Below, piece by piece: positions 8,896-17,430 of a stretch of 64,000 bases of DNA (positions within the stretch are counted from its first letter, which is position 1; each line of letters starts with the position of its first letter). The DNA comes from Syntrophaceae bacterium UBA5744 (GTDB lineage Bacteria; Desulfobacterota; Syntrophia; Syntrophales; UBA2192). The notes beneath the pieces are model-generated. The model was not told the DNA's origin, made no database searches, and saw only the letters and a program-made list of their open reading frames with translations. The stretch spans positions 17,764 through 81,763 of the forward strand of contig DIFQ01000009.1 of NCBI GenBank assembly GCA_002419215.1, read 5' to 3'. A program made the position numbers and the translations under genes.

Positions 8896-8938
8896 GTCCT
8901 TCCTCGTTCCTTGAACCTCGCTCCTCGATCCTTTCCGG
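8896..8938 (-). repeat. Word-repeat tract directly behind the PEPCK stop codon
   Basis: Read in the direction of the minus-strand PEPCK gene, the bases after its stop repeat GATCGAGG, GCGAGG, TTCAAGG and AACGAGG: purine-rich words of 6-8 nt. This is the same word family as at 61549-61686. Confidence 0.6.
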
Positions 8939-10591
8939 TTATTCCGCCATGATCCGCTCGCTGTCGTTGATGTCTCGGTAGCGGTAGGGGACGGACTCGC
9001 GGATCGCCTCGGGGATCTTTCCGTATTTGCCCTCGAAGTCCTCCAGGAACTGCTCCCGGCCGCGGAAGAAGTCGGTGAGCTTCTTTTTCAGCAGCTCCCT
9101 GTCGGGGAACAGACGGTGGGCGATCATGAGATCCAGATTCGCCCGGTCGCACTTGATCGGGTAGTGCAGCCCCAGGTAGTCGGGCTCGTAGCTGAAGCGG
9201 AGCTGGTAGCGAAGCAAATCGTTGTAGGTCGCCAGCGATTGCCGCAGCGTCACCTTCTGCTCGTCCTGGCCGATGGTACCCGTGTTGGCCAGGTAGCACT
9301 TGATTCGGCTTTTTTTTAAGATTTCATAGAAGATCATGGCGTGCTCGAGCCTGTCGCCCGCCATGAAGGGGTCGAGGAAGAACTCGCGCTTGAACCTGCC
9401 CGCCTCCTCGGGGTTGCCGCCCGAGCTCTCGATGGACTCGCCGTAGATGAACTGCATGGTGGCCTGCTCGGGCGTGAGCTTGCTGATCACGTTGGCCAGC
9501 GGGTTTCGCGTGAGCATGACAATGCAGTTCAGCCGGTCGGCGCGCAGCCCCGGGCTTGCGATCTCGAGCTTCTCCCGCGTCACGACGGCCCTGCCGTTGC
9601 CGGTCTTGCGGGTGTCTTTGAAGTCCGGCATGTAGGGGTACTTGGTGATGGCCACATTCTCCAGGAAGGCGTCCCTCGACTCGGCCGCCCGGAGGATTTC
9701 GGGTTGGCTCTCGTCGAGGCCCTCCGTTTTGACGTAGAGCCCGCCGATCTCGAAGGCGGCATAGCTTCCGTCGGAGCCGAAGATCCCTCCGTCATCGCCG
9801 ATCATCTCGGAGCTCTCCCGGGGCAGGCGGGCAAGACGGCGGCACAGCGTCGTCGTTTTCCCCGTGGCGGTGAGCCCCGAGATGGCCGTGACGACTTCCG
9901 TCAGCTCCGGCCGATCCGTCTCGAGATCGTGGACCCAGAGCCAGTCTCTCCTGGCGCCCGCGTGCAGGAAGATACCCGTTTTGTCGATGGACTTCACCCG
10001 CCAGTCCTCGAACATGAAGACGGCCTTCTTCCCCTCGCCGAGGTATACGGTGTTGCGGCAGATCTTGACCTGCTCGCCCCGCTTCTCGCCCATCCAGAGG
10101 CGTACGGTTACGTCCTTGTCCAGGAGCTTCCTTTTCTTGTTCGGCTCAAAGGCCTCGTCGGTGAAGAAGATGACGGTGTAGGTGGGCTCCTCGACGACCC
10201 TCGCCGCGGGGTAATCCATGAGCAGCTTGAGCCCGTAAGCGATCTGGGCGTACTGCTCGGGCATGATGAACCGTGCCGTGACCCCGTCGCGGCCGTCGCC
10301 CACCATCGTGTCGAGGCAGACGATCTTCTCCTTCGAGAGGTGTTCCACGGCCTGCTGCGCGAGCTTTTCCTCGGGCTCGCCGAAGGGGTGATCGACGCTG
10401 TTGCGGGTATGGGGGGCCGAACGGCTCATGGGCTCCGAGTCGGCGGCGACGGAGCCGACCTGCGTCTGGATCACACCCTCGTGGCGCAGGGCGATGCGCT
10501 TGAGCTCATCGAGGGTGCGGCCCTCGGTGAGGCGCTTCTCTTTCTTGGCATCGTTGTAGATTTTGACGGCCGCCTTCTTGAAGGTGTTCAT
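8939..10591 (-). CDS. Phosphoenolpyruvate carboxykinase, ATP-type (divergent)
   Basis: Interconverts oxaloacetate and phosphoenolpyruvate in the cytoplasm. The 550-residue protein has the P-loop GLTATGKTT (about 239-247) and the following metal-binding MIGDDGG (263-269), matching kinase motifs 1 and 2 of ATP-dependent PEPCKs in spacing. The usual residues around these motifs (GLSGTGKTTLS, LIGDDEHGW) are altered. An N-terminal segment (residues 1-90) is also unlike the E. coli enzyme. The ATG follows GGAGTGGATC. It stands alone; the methyltransferase upstream is in the same direction but separated by a repeat tract. Confidence 0.8.
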   Translation of the reverse strand: MNTFKKAAVKIYNDAKKEKRLTEGRTLDELKRIALRHEGVIQTQVGSVAADSEPMSRSAPHTRNSVDHPFGEPEEKLAQQAVEHLSKEKIVCLDTMVGDGRDGVTARFIMPEQYAQIAYGLKLLMDYPAARVVEEPTYTVIFFTDEAFEPNKKRKLLDKDVTVRLWMGEKRGEQVKICRNTVYLGEGKKAVFMFEDWRVKSIDKTGIFLHAGARRDWLWVHDLETDRPELTEVVTAISGLTATGKTTTLCRRLARLPRESSEMIGDDGGIFGSDGSYAAFEIGGLYVKTEGLDESQPEILRAAESRDAFLENVAITKYPYMPDFKDTRKTGNGRAVVTREKLEIASPGLRADRLNCIVMLTRNPLANVISKLTPEQATMQFIYGESIESSGGNPEEAGRFKREFFLDPFMAGDRLEHAMIFYEILKKSRIKCYLANTGTIGQDEQKVTLRQSLATYNDLLRYQLRFSYEPDYLGLHYPIKCDRANLDLMIAHRLFPDRELLKKKLTDFFRGREQFLEDFEGKYGKIPEAIRESVPYRYRDINDSERIMAE

Positions 10592-10744
10592 GATCCACTC
10601 CTTCCCCGGTAGAACAGGTTCCAGGGCAATCTCGCATGTAGAAGTCTAGGGAAGCCTTTCCCGACTGTCAAGAAAATGCCTGCAGCCGCTTCCCTTTTGT
10701 GGCTCATCGCTTTCGGTGCAGTCCTCTTTTCCCGGTTTTTTCTT

Positions 10745-10784
10745 ATCTTCTCAACTTCCTAGCTTCCTAACTTCCATCCTTTCC
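10745..10784 (-). repeat. Word-repeat tract behind the methyltransferase stop
   Basis: In the sense direction of the minus-strand gene ending at 10767, the tract reads GGAAGTTAGGAAGCTAGGAA and continues GTTGAGAAG: repeated GGAAGTT-type 8-mers that overlap the last codons. No complementary arm is nearby. Confidence 0.55.
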
Positions 10785-11411
10785 GGGCCGGGCGACGATG
10801 AACTGGAAGATTCCCATGATGCCGAGCCTTTGGCTCTCGACGATCTCGAGTCCGGCCTCCCGCACGAACGCATCCATCCGATGATTGATGTGCTCGCCTG
10901 CGAGTCGGACCGTGGCGGTGTTGAGCCGGTCCATGAGCGGGCCGATCAGGGGGTTCTCGATCCGCACGTGGTCGAGAAGGAGGATCTGCCCGCCGGGCTT
11001 GGTCACACGGCCCATCTCCCGCAGGCACGGGGCCGGGTCGGCAAGGGAACAGAAGACAAATGTCTCCGCCGTGGTGTCGAAGGAGCCGTCGGAAAAAGGC
11101 AGATTGCAGAGATCCGCTTCGTGGAACGTGACAGGGATGTTTCTCTCGCGGGCGCGCACCCGGGCCTTGAGGAGCATGGCGCCCGAGAGGTCGCAGGCCG
11201 TGACCTCGACGCCCGCCGGGTAAAAGGGAATGTTCAGCCCCGTGCCGGCGCCGACCTCGAAGATACGCCCCGATGCCCGTTGCCAGAGCGCTTTCCGCCA
11301 GGGCCGGAGGTGCCGCTCCGAGAAGTACTCGACAAGGCCGTAGTGCCTAGCAAGGCGGTCCCAGCGAGCTTTCGTTTCCGATGGATGATTGCCGTTCCGT
11401 TCGTTTGCCAC
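10767..11411 (-). CDS. Class I SAM-dependent methyltransferase (UbiE/BioC-like)
   Basis: A 214-residue Rossmann-fold methyltransferase. Motif I is FEVGAGTGLNIPFYP near residue 51. Motif II-type VTACDLSGAMLLKAR, motif LPFSDGSFDTTAET, and the post-motif LREMGRVTKPGGQILLLDH follow. The start is taken as GTG at 11411 because a GGGAG site precedes it; the longer open frame upstream is a shadow of the divergent gene. The C-terminal part (HRMDAFVREAGLEIVESQRL) is like phospholipid or quinone methylases, but the substrate is not determined. Confidence 0.8.
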   Translation of the reverse strand: MANERNGNHPSETKARWDRLARHYGLVEYFSERHLRPWRKALWQRASGRIFEVGAGTGLNIPFYPAGVEVTACDLSGAMLLKARVRARERNIPVTFHEADLCNLPFSDGSFDTTAETFVFCSLADPAPCLREMGRVTKPGGQILLLDHVRIENPLIGPLMDRLNTATVRLAGEHINHRMDAFVREAGLEIVESQRLGIMGIFQFIVARPGKDGS

Positions 11412-11531
11412 TTGCCGCTCCCGCGGGTTCAATTCAGTTGCATGCCCGCAGCAACTGTTATATGAATTATTTGTTGCGGTCTGTCCAGTTTCCATCTCCA
11501 CCTCATCATTCAAACGACTGGGGGCTTTCTC

Positions 11532-12914
11532 ATGAAGATGACCTTCCTCGGCGCGGCGCGCAAAGTCACGGGGTCGTGTTTTCACCTCTCCGTCAACGGC
11601 TTGCAGTTTCTCGTGGATTGCGGGATGCACCAGGGGCTCGAGTCCGACGATCTCAACCGGGCGCCTTTCCGGTTCAATCCGAAAGAGATCGACGTTGTTT
11701 TTCTGACCCACGCCCACATCGACCACACGGGGCTCGTGCCGCGCCTGGTCCGTCAGGGCTTCAGGGGCAGGATCATCACGACGGCCGCCACGGCGGAGTT
11801 GTCGAGGGTCATGCTGGCCGACTCGGCCCACATCCAGGAGATGGACGCCCAGTGGATGACGAAGAAGGCCCGGCGAGCCGGAAGCGAAAAGGTCGTCGAG
11901 CCCCTCTACACCGTCGAGGACGCCATCGCCGCCATTCCCTTTTTCGAGAAGAAACAGTACGGGGAAACCTACGCCCTGGACGGCGTGATCCGCTACCGCT
12001 TCTGCGACGCGGGGCACATCCTCGGGTCGGGGACTCTGGAGCTCTGGTACCGGGATAACCCGGAGAAGAAAATCATCTTTTCGGGCGACATCGGGAAGAA
12101 GGGCAACCCCATCGTCCAGGATCCTGAGCACGCAGCCGAGGCCGACTACGTCGTCGTGGAGTCCACCTACGGCAACCGCCTCCACAAGGGGACGGATGAC
12201 AGCCTCGAGGAGCTCGCCGGGGCCGTTGAATCCACCTTCAAGCGGGGCGGGAACGTTTACATCCCCGCTTTTGCCGTGGGTCGCACACAGGATCTCATCT
12301 ACATCTTCAACAAGCTCGTTCGCGAGGGACGGCTCGCCTCACCGCTGGACGTCTACGTGGACAGCCCGCTGGCCGACGAAGTGACAAAGGTCTACTCTAC
12401 CCATCCCGAGCTCTTCGACAAAGAGGCGAAAGGCCTCTTCGGGAAAAAGAAGGGGAAAGCCGTACGCGTCCACTTCACCTCCTCCGTACAGGAATCCATG
12501 AAGCTCAACCAGATCACCTCGGGGGCCGTCGTGATGGCCGGAAGCGGGATGTGTGAAGGCGGGCGCATCCGCCACCACCTCAAGCACAACCTCTGGCGCC
12601 CGGAGTGCAGTGTCGTCTTCGTGGGCTTTCAGGCCAGGGGGACCCTGGGGCGGGCCATTGTCGACGGGGCAAAGGAGGTCTGGATCCTGGGCGACAAGGT
12701 CGCCGTCCGGTCCCGCGTCTTCACGATCGGCGGCTTCTCGGCCCACGCCGACCAGAAGGAGCTGCTGGAGTGGCTGGGCCTCTTTCAGAACAAGCCCGAG
12801 GTCTTCATCGTCCACGGCGAGGAAAGCGCGGCTCTCGATTTCGAAAAGCATGTGAAGGAGAAGCTGGGTTTTTCTACGAGAGTGCCGGTGATGGGGGAAA
12901 GCTTTGAAATCTGA
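11532..12914 (+). CDS. MBL-fold beta-CASP nuclease (YSH1-like)
   Basis: A 460-residue metallo-beta-lactamase fold nuclease of the RNA-processing beta-CASP group. The zinc motif THAHIDHTG (His60, His62, Asp64, His65) is intact. Further motifs follow: CDAGHILGSG, GDIG, ESTYGNRLH, the beta-CASP motif AVGRTQDLIY, GSGMCEGGRIRHHLKHN, and the final SAHAD histidine motif. The length and the order of motifs match bacterial YSH1/RNase J relatives, which act on RNA. It stands alone, with a hairpin-forming repeat behind it. Confidence 0.9.
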   Translation: MKMTFLGAARKVTGSCFHLSVNGLQFLVDCGMHQGLESDDLNRAPFRFNPKEIDVVFLTHAHIDHTGLVPRLVRQGFRGRIITTAATAELSRVMLADSAHIQEMDAQWMTKKARRAGSEKVVEPLYTVEDAIAAIPFFEKKQYGETYALDGVIRYRFCDAGHILGSGTLELWYRDNPEKKIIFSGDIGKKGNPIVQDPEHAAEADYVVVESTYGNRLHKGTDDSLEELAGAVESTFKRGGNVYIPAFAVGRTQDLIYIFNKLVREGRLASPLDVYVDSPLADEVTKVYSTHPELFDKEAKGLFGKKKGKAVRVHFTSSVQESMKLNQITSGAVVMAGSGMCEGGRIRHHLKHNLWRPECSVVFVGFQARGTLGRAIVDGAKEVWILGDKVAVRSRVFTIGGFSAHADQKELLEWLGLFQNKPEVFIVHGEESAALDFEKHVKEKLGFSTRVPVMGESFEI

Positions 12915-13012
12915 AGCCGGGAAGTTGTGAAGATGTGAAGTTGGGAACAGGGGGATGAAGGGAGGATTCAGCCGTTCCGAACTTCTTCCCTTCTCAACTT
13001 CTTAATTTCCGG
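12915..13012. repeat. Two-sided word-repeat hairpin between convergent genes
   Basis: After the + gene stop the text repeats GAAGTTGTGAAG, ATGTGAAGTTGGGAAC. From the other side, the minus-strand gene is followed in its own sense by repeats of GAAGTTGAGAAG, GGGAAGAAGTTC. The two tracts are imperfect inverted complements from AAGCCGG to CCGGCTT, giving a long hairpin flanked by a T-run, probably a bidirectional terminator. Confidence 0.65.
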
Positions 13013-13460
13013 CTTTTTTGCGGGACAGGGTCCCGGTGCGGGAGAACGGGAAGGTGCGGTCGAAGAGGCCGGCCTTCACGAGGGCCTTGCCTTCGAGCCG
13101 GTAGGAAAGCTCCTGCCCCGAGACGTACATCCGGGCAATTCCGCCCAGACCGCCGAAGCGGGCCGAAACGGGGATCTCGATCGGGGTCGAGGAGGCGGCG
13201 GGAACGGAAATTTCCCTCTGCAGAGAGCCGTCGCCGGCCTCGCGGCCGCTCAGGTGCACGGTGTAGTCGAGCGACTTCAGCCGCAGCTCATAGTCGTTGG
13301 GGTTTTGGATCTCGGCGACGAAGACGAGGGACGCATCGGTGAGGGAGATCTGGCGGACGTGGATCTCTTTCAGGGTGATCGTGGGCTCCTCGAAAAAAAG
13401 CCCGGCGCATCCCGTGATCAGCAGTACACAGAAAAGGATCGTCACATTTCGACGGTGCAT
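13002..13460 (-). CDS. LEA type 2 family lipoprotein
   Basis: A 152-residue exported protein with a lipobox (LLITGC) near residue 18. The mature part has the LEA14/WHy beta-sandwich pattern: PTITLKEIHVRQISL, LVFVAEIQNPNDYELRLKSLDYTV, a GREAGDGS turn, and EISVPAASSTPIEIPVSA. The NPN-type turn after VFVAEIQ is typical of the family, which is linked to stress or desiccation but has no defined activity in bacteria. The start at 13460 fits a normal signal peptide better than the longer frame upstream. Confidence 0.7.
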   Translation of the reverse strand: MHRRNVTILFCVLLITGCAGLFFEEPTITLKEIHVRQISLTDASLVFVAEIQNPNDYELRLKSLDYTVHLSGREAGDGSLQREISVPAASSTPIEIPVSARFGGLGGIARMYVSGQELSYRLEGKALVKAGLFDRTFPFSRTGTLSRKKAGN

Positions 13461-13642
13461 GGCAACCTCTATACCTTTTCTATGTGAAAGCAGGCGGGCT
13501 GTCAACTCTCAATGAGCGGTGAAGATTCTTCCGGGATTCTCTTTGCTCTCAGGGGCCGTGATGCCAGGGAACTGTCTGGCAGGGACGGGTTCAGGGGGAT
13601 TGCCCGAATCAGGTGGCAGATCGATCGGGAGCAGAGTATACG

Positions 13643-13846
13643 ATGGAAACACCCTTTCGTGAATGGTTGAAAAACGCGAAAATTGCCTACTGGCTGATCG
13701 TGGGGGGGCTTGTTTTCTTCGCAGCGGTGATTGCCCTGGGGATGGTGGAGATCCTGTCGACACAGCAGATCCTGCTGCTCGGCCAGGTGTATTTCTTTCT
13801 GCTGATTGCTGGGATGCTGCTGCAGATGATCGCGAGGCGCCTCTAG
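13643..13846 (+). CDS. Small two-helix membrane protein, 67 residues
   Basis: Begins METPFREWLKNAKIAYW. Two hydrophobic helices follow (YWLIVGGLVFFAAVIALGMVEI and ILLLGQVYFFLLIAGMLLQM) and a basic end IARRL. No family is recognised. The upstream in-frame ATG at 13613 would add ten polar residues. It is an isolated gene, convergent with a small gene on the other strand and separated from it by a repeat hairpin. Confidence 0.55.
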   Translation: METPFREWLKNAKIAYWLIVGGLVFFAAVIALGMVEILSTQQILLLGQVYFFLLIAGMLLQMIARRL

Positions 13847-13859
13847 CCGCTGCGCGGCA

Positions 13860-13962
13860 GTGTCTGAGTGTCTGAGTGTCTGAGTGTCTGAGTGGTTGAG
13901 TGGTATTTCGTTTCTGATTTCTTCACTTAGACACTTTTGCACTCATGCACTTTGACACTTTT
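13860..13962. repeat. GTGTCTGA tandem tract with complementary arm
   Basis: The bases after the + gene stop contain four head-to-tail copies of GTGTCTGA and then GTGGTTGAGTGG. The facing tract, read in the sense of the minus-strand gene, is made of AGTGTCAAAGTGCATGAGTG and AGTGTCTAAGTG. The arms pair over about 35 bases, and T-runs follow on one side. Probably a bidirectional terminator made from short words. Confidence 0.65.
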
Positions 13963-14193
13963 TTAGTCTTCTTTCAGGATCTTGACTCTTGCAACCATCG
14001 AGATATTGATGGTCTTTTCGAGCTCGGCATACTGCCACTCCATGTCTTCCACGTAGCAGCGAATGTCCGAGTGCCCCGGGATGCTCAGCCGGATGCGCTC
14101 GCCGTTTCTCGGCAGCATGGATATCGGGATCTCGCAGTTGTAGAGAAAGTTTTTGTTCGTGCTCGAAAAAATGACATTGATTCTGTCGCTCAT
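13963..14193 (-). CDS. Hypothetical protein, 76 residues
   Basis: Starts MSDRINVIFSSTNKNFLYNC behind AAAGGAGCTCAG, a clear ribosome site that rules out the longer upstream frame. The sequence is beta-rich and ends VEDMEWQYAELEKTINISM, then VARVKILKED. The stretch MLPRNGERIRLSIPGHSDIR suggests a small barrel, perhaps PilZ- or SH3-like, but I do not recognise a family. Confidence 0.55.
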   Translation of the reverse strand: MSDRINVIFSSTNKNFLYNCEIPISMLPRNGERIRLSIPGHSDIRCYVEDMEWQYAELEKTINISMVARVKILKED

Positions 14194-14362
14194 CTGAGCT
14201 CCTTTGGGATCGCCTGTTGACGGGATGCAAAGGATGGCGGCGGCCCCTGAATTGAATATCGGCAACTTGGCCAATATCATTAACGATTTTTTCAAGAGCC
14301 ATCGGGATCGGCCCGGCCGCCTCGAAGAGACCGGGGAGCATGTTGTCACGGGTGGACGGGGA

Positions 14363-14404
14363 AAAGAAAGAAGTTAAGAAGACAGGAAGTCAGGAAGAGC
14401 GGAC
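14363..14404. repeat. Single-arm word-repeat tract upstream of the lytic transglycosylase
   Basis: GAAGTTAAGAAG, ACAGGAAGTCAGGAAG, AGCGGACAGGAC: the same purine word family seen behind several stop codons, here in the 390-base gap between divergent genes and without an obvious partner arm. Nothing else is seen in 14194-14586. Confidence 0.5.
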
Positions 14405-14586
14405 AGGACAAGAAATTTAAGAGAAGCTCATGTTATAGCCACCCGTGCCGATAGGTATAAGAGGTGGTATGGTTCTTGATACTCTTTTCAGCTGTAAAGG
14501 GCCTGGCAACTTTTGGCTTTCTCCAAACCGGTAATTTTGGTAGAAGAATCAAAGAGATATAATTTGCTCCACCCGTCGGTGCCTAG

Positions 14587-15237
14587 ATGAGTCTCCTGGT
14601 CAAACCCGTTCTGATTTCCCTGTTGCTCGGGATGTTGACGCTTGGCGTCCTGTATCCGGCTGTGCCGGCCCATGCCGACATCTACCGCTACACGGACGAG
14701 AACGGGGTCATGCACATCACAAACCTTCCCACCAGCTCCGATTACAAGCTGTGGATCAAGGAGCGGAGGGTGATCATCAAAGCCGGCATCGATATGACGA
14801 AATACGGGCCCCTGATCCAGAAGGCCTCCGACAAGTACAAGGTCGATTACTCCCTGGTCAAGGCCGTCATCAAGGCCGAGTCCAACTTCAATCACAAGGC
14901 GGTCTCTCCCAAGGGCGCCCGGGGTCTCATGCAGCTCATGCCGAAGACCGCCTCGACCCTGCAGGTGAAGGACAGCTTCGAGCCCGAGTCCAACATCGAG
15001 GGCGGCGTCAAGTACCTGCGCTATCTCATGAATGTCTACAACGGCCACCTTCCCCTTGCCCTTGCGGCCTACAACGCCGGCGAGAAGGCCGTGGCCAAGT
15101 ACGGCGGCATCCCTCCCTACGCGGAGACGAAGGGCTACGTCAAGCGCGTCCTGGCCCTGCACAAGCAGTACAGCGCGGAACCGAAGGAGGGCAGGACGGC
15201 GATTGTGTCGATGAGGCCCGAGGTCGTCAGCGACTAG
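14587..15237 (+). CDS. Lytic transglycosylase (SLT domain) with DUF4124 N-terminus
   Basis: A 216-residue exported murein-cleaving enzyme. A signal peptide (1-30, ending VPAHA) precedes a DUF4124 module (DIYRYTDENGVMHITNLP). The SLT domain has the catalytic Glu98 in VKAVIKAESNFNHKAVSPKG, then GLMQLMPKTA, and AAYNAGEKAVAKYGGIPPY. This domain pair is common in deltaproteobacterial soluble transglycosylases that act on periplasmic peptidoglycan. It is a single gene and ends 23 bases from the convergent AOR gene. Confidence 0.9.
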   Translation: MSLLVKPVLISLLLGMLTLGVLYPAVPAHADIYRYTDENGVMHITNLPTSSDYKLWIKERRVIIKAGIDMTKYGPLIQKASDKYKVDYSLVKAVIKAESNFNHKAVSPKGARGLMQLMPKTASTLQVKDSFEPESNIEGGVKYLRYLMNVYNGHLPLALAAYNAGEKAVAKYGGIPPYAETKGYVKRVLALHKQYSAEPKEGRTAIVSMRPEVVSD

Positions 15238-15259
15238 GGTCTCGGCCCTCTTTTCAGCG

Positions 15260-17128
15260 TCACCACACCTTATTGGCCTCTTCGGCCATTCCGTGTTCTT
15301 CGAGTTTTTCCTTTGTCGGGATGCCCTTGACCGGATCGAATCCCGCCAACTCGTAGAATCGCGATTTCATCCCCTCGAAGTTCATCTCGATTCCCTCCGG
15401 CTCTCCGTCCCTGGCCGGCTCCAGCATCCGCGGCGTGAGGCAGTCATCTTCCGCCGTGAGGCCGTAACGGTAATTGATGAGCCGCTTCAGGTAGAAGACC
15501 CGGCGGCCGGCCTTCATCATTTCCTCGATATCCCAACCATAACCCGCCACGTCGTTGAATAGGTTCAGCCAGTCCGGGATGGTCAGGGTGTCGGCAAAGG
15601 CGCACCAGCAGGCGCTGTTCTCCAGGGCACCGAAGGTGATGGAGACGACGGCCGCTTCAGGCTTGTTCTCGTCGCTCCGGGGCTCGTTTCCCGTGATGTA
15701 ATCGAACCCGATCTCCGGATAGTATCGCGCCCCCATCTCGACGAACAGCATGGGGTCCGCCACGTGGCAGGCCCCCCTGGCGCTCATCGCGTAGGTCAGG
15801 GCCATGCCGTGCCCCCCTCCCCGCGGGTCATGCATGGGCGCTTCCAGTCCCTTGCTGTGGACCGTGTACTCCAGGCCCTTTCCGATCTTCTTTGCGGCTG
15901 CCACACTGCCGTCTGCAAGGAGTTGCCCCAGCTTGCCGACTCTCCCGGCAATCCTGGGCAGAACCACGTGAATCACCGTCTCCATGTCTCCCCAGTTCAG
16001 GGCAATGCCGTCCGTGTCGGCCGGCGTCAGGTCCCCCTTCTCGAAGGCTTCCATGGCCCAGGCGAGGGTGCCCCCGGCGGAGATGGTGTCCATGCCGAGA
16101 TCGTTGCAGACACGGCCCGCCTTGCAGGTGGCCGCCAGATCGATGGAGCCGATGAGGGTTCCGAAGGAGACGATGGTCTCGTATTCCGGCCCCGGTCCCT
16201 CCGGTACGGCAAACGGTCCCTCCTTGACCTCGACGACCCGCTTGCAGGCGATCCCGCAAAAGGCGCAGGCGGTGCGCTTTGTCAGGTACAGCTCGCTCAG
16301 GGCGCTTCCCGCCAGGGCGTCCGCCGATTCCTCCCAGAAGTTGGATTGCCAGTTCTTCACGGGGACATCCCCGCTGTATACCCCGCCGGTCAGGTTCGCG
16401 GCCGTCCCGTCCTCGTGCATGACAGTTGCCGGCAGGGCCTCCACGAGCCGCTTGTTGAGTTCCTTCCGGAAGGCTTCATATCCGGCCCTGTCTGCCACCT
16501 CCATGTCCTTCCTGGAGGCCTTGACCACGATGGCCTTGAGATTCTTCGATCCCATGATGGCGCCGAAACCGGCCCGGCCCGTCGCGTGATGGCCGTCGTT
16601 GAGGATGATGGCATACTTGACAAGATTTTCCGCGGCGGGGCCGATCACGAGGGTCCGGTGATCCTTGCCGAGCTTTGCCTTCAGGGCCGCGTTGACCTCT
16701 TCGGTCCCCTTGCCCCAGTACTCGCCGGCGTCGACGATCTCGATGGAATCATCCCTGACCAGAAGATAAGAAGGATTTGCCGATTTGCCGGTGATGATGA
16801 GACCGTCATAGCCCGCATATCTGAGCTCCGGGGCAAAATAGCCGCCGCAGGACGAATCGCCCCAGTGCCCCGTGAGCGGGGAGCACCCGGCGACGCTGTT
16901 GCGGCTGGCCCCGGAAATCCTGAGGCCCGCAAAAGGCCCGTTCATGAAGAGCAGCATTGCCTCCGGGGCGAGGGGATCGATATCGAAGCGCCCCCGCTCC
17001 CAGAAAATCTTTGCGGCCAGGCCGCTGCCCCCGATGTATTGCTTGTAGTACTCTTCAGGCAATGTCTCGATCCGGACGCTGCAGCTGGTCAGGTTCACAT
17101 TGACGACCTTCCCCGTGTTTCCTTTCAT
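15260..17128 (-). CDS. aor: Tungsten-containing aldehyde:ferredoxin oxidoreductase
   Basis: Oxidises aldehydes to acids (or reduces acids) with ferredoxin, using a tungsto-bis-pterin and a [4Fe-4S] cluster. The 622-residue length suits the AOR family. The cluster cysteines are CAFCGIAC (Cys288, 291, 295, the classic CxxCxxxC), with the distal Cys in ENSACWCAF (507/509). The N-terminal domain shows GGSGLAAKIFWE and GASRNSVAG. The ATG follows AGGAGAGG. Downstream of SCP2 and Fe-ADH genes in the same direction, it may act in aldehyde handling. The tungstate transport locus at 35-39 kb could supply its metal. Confidence 0.92.
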   Translation of the reverse strand: MKGNTGKVVNVNLTSCSVRIETLPEEYYKQYIGGSGLAAKIFWERGRFDIDPLAPEAMLLFMNGPFAGLRISGASRNSVAGCSPLTGHWGDSSCGGYFAPELRYAGYDGLIITGKSANPSYLLVRDDSIEIVDAGEYWGKGTEEVNAALKAKLGKDHRTLVIGPAAENLVKYAIILNDGHHATGRAGFGAIMGSKNLKAIVVKASRKDMEVADRAGYEAFRKELNKRLVEALPATVMHEDGTAANLTGGVYSGDVPVKNWQSNFWEESADALAGSALSELYLTKRTACAFCGIACKRVVEVKEGPFAVPEGPGPEYETIVSFGTLIGSIDLAATCKAGRVCNDLGMDTISAGGTLAWAMEAFEKGDLTPADTDGIALNWGDMETVIHVVLPRIAGRVGKLGQLLADGSVAAAKKIGKGLEYTVHSKGLEAPMHDPRGGGHGMALTYAMSARGACHVADPMLFVEMGARYYPEIGFDYITGNEPRSDENKPEAAVVSITFGALENSACWCAFADTLTIPDWLNLFNDVAGYGWDIEEMMKAGRRVFYLKRLINYRYGLTAEDDCLTPRMLEPARDGEPEGIEMNFEGMKSRFYELAGFDPVKGIPTKEKLEEHGMAEEANKVW

Positions 17129-17159
17129 AAGCCTCTCCTGCAAAATCGGCACAAGTAAT

Positions 17160-17271
17160 GTGAAGCTCCCCGCCCACAGGGCGGGGCTTCCCGGCAAGGA
17201 AAGAACCAGCCATGATTGCGCGCCCTAACCCCGCCTACAAGGCGGGGCTTGCGGGACGCGCCCCCGGTCAT
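17160..17271. repeat. 110-bp dispersed repeat, copy 1
   Basis: Two GC hairpins (CCCCGCCCACAGGGCGGGG, then CCCCGCCTACAAGGCGGGG) lie inside a unit running from GTGAAGCTCC to GCCCCCGGTCAT. A nearly identical copy lies in the opposite orientation at 20104-20214. The hairpins resemble REP-type or IS200/IS605-end structures, but no transposase is in the window. Confidence 0.75.
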
Positions 17272-17276
17272 TCCTG

Positions 17277-17403
17277 CGCTAGCCGTTCGGCAAGCCCTTC
17301 GACCAGCTCAGGGTCGTGAGCTTGTCGAACCGACTCACGGCCCTGAGCCTGTCGAAAGGGCAGGATTGCATGAAATGCTGGATTCCGGGTCAAGCCCGGA
17401 ATG
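17277..17403. repeat. Dispersed intergenic repeats behind SCP2
   Basis: TTCGACCAGCTCAGGGTCG and CCTGAGCCTGTCGAAAGG are inverted copies of a short repeat common in many Gram-negative genomes. They are followed by the palindrome ATTCCGGGTCAAGCCCGGAAT. Together with the 110-bp unit they fill the AOR-SCP2 gap. No gene is visible here. Confidence 0.6.
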
Positions 17404-17430
17404 ACAAAAGCCCTTTTCCGCCGCGCACGC

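Noticed and set aside
9341..10612. A 423-codon open frame antisense to the PEP carboxykinase gene
   Set aside because: The opposite strand has intact P-loop and metal motifs; the antisense product resembles no family.
13860..13905. A CRISPR-like look of the GTGTCTGA tandem copies
   Set aside because: The units are 8 bases with no spacers. They are part of the word-tract phenomenon, not a CRISPR array.
15764..17158. A 464-codon open frame antisense to the AOR gene
   Set aside because: The AOR cysteine motifs and full length are on the minus strand.
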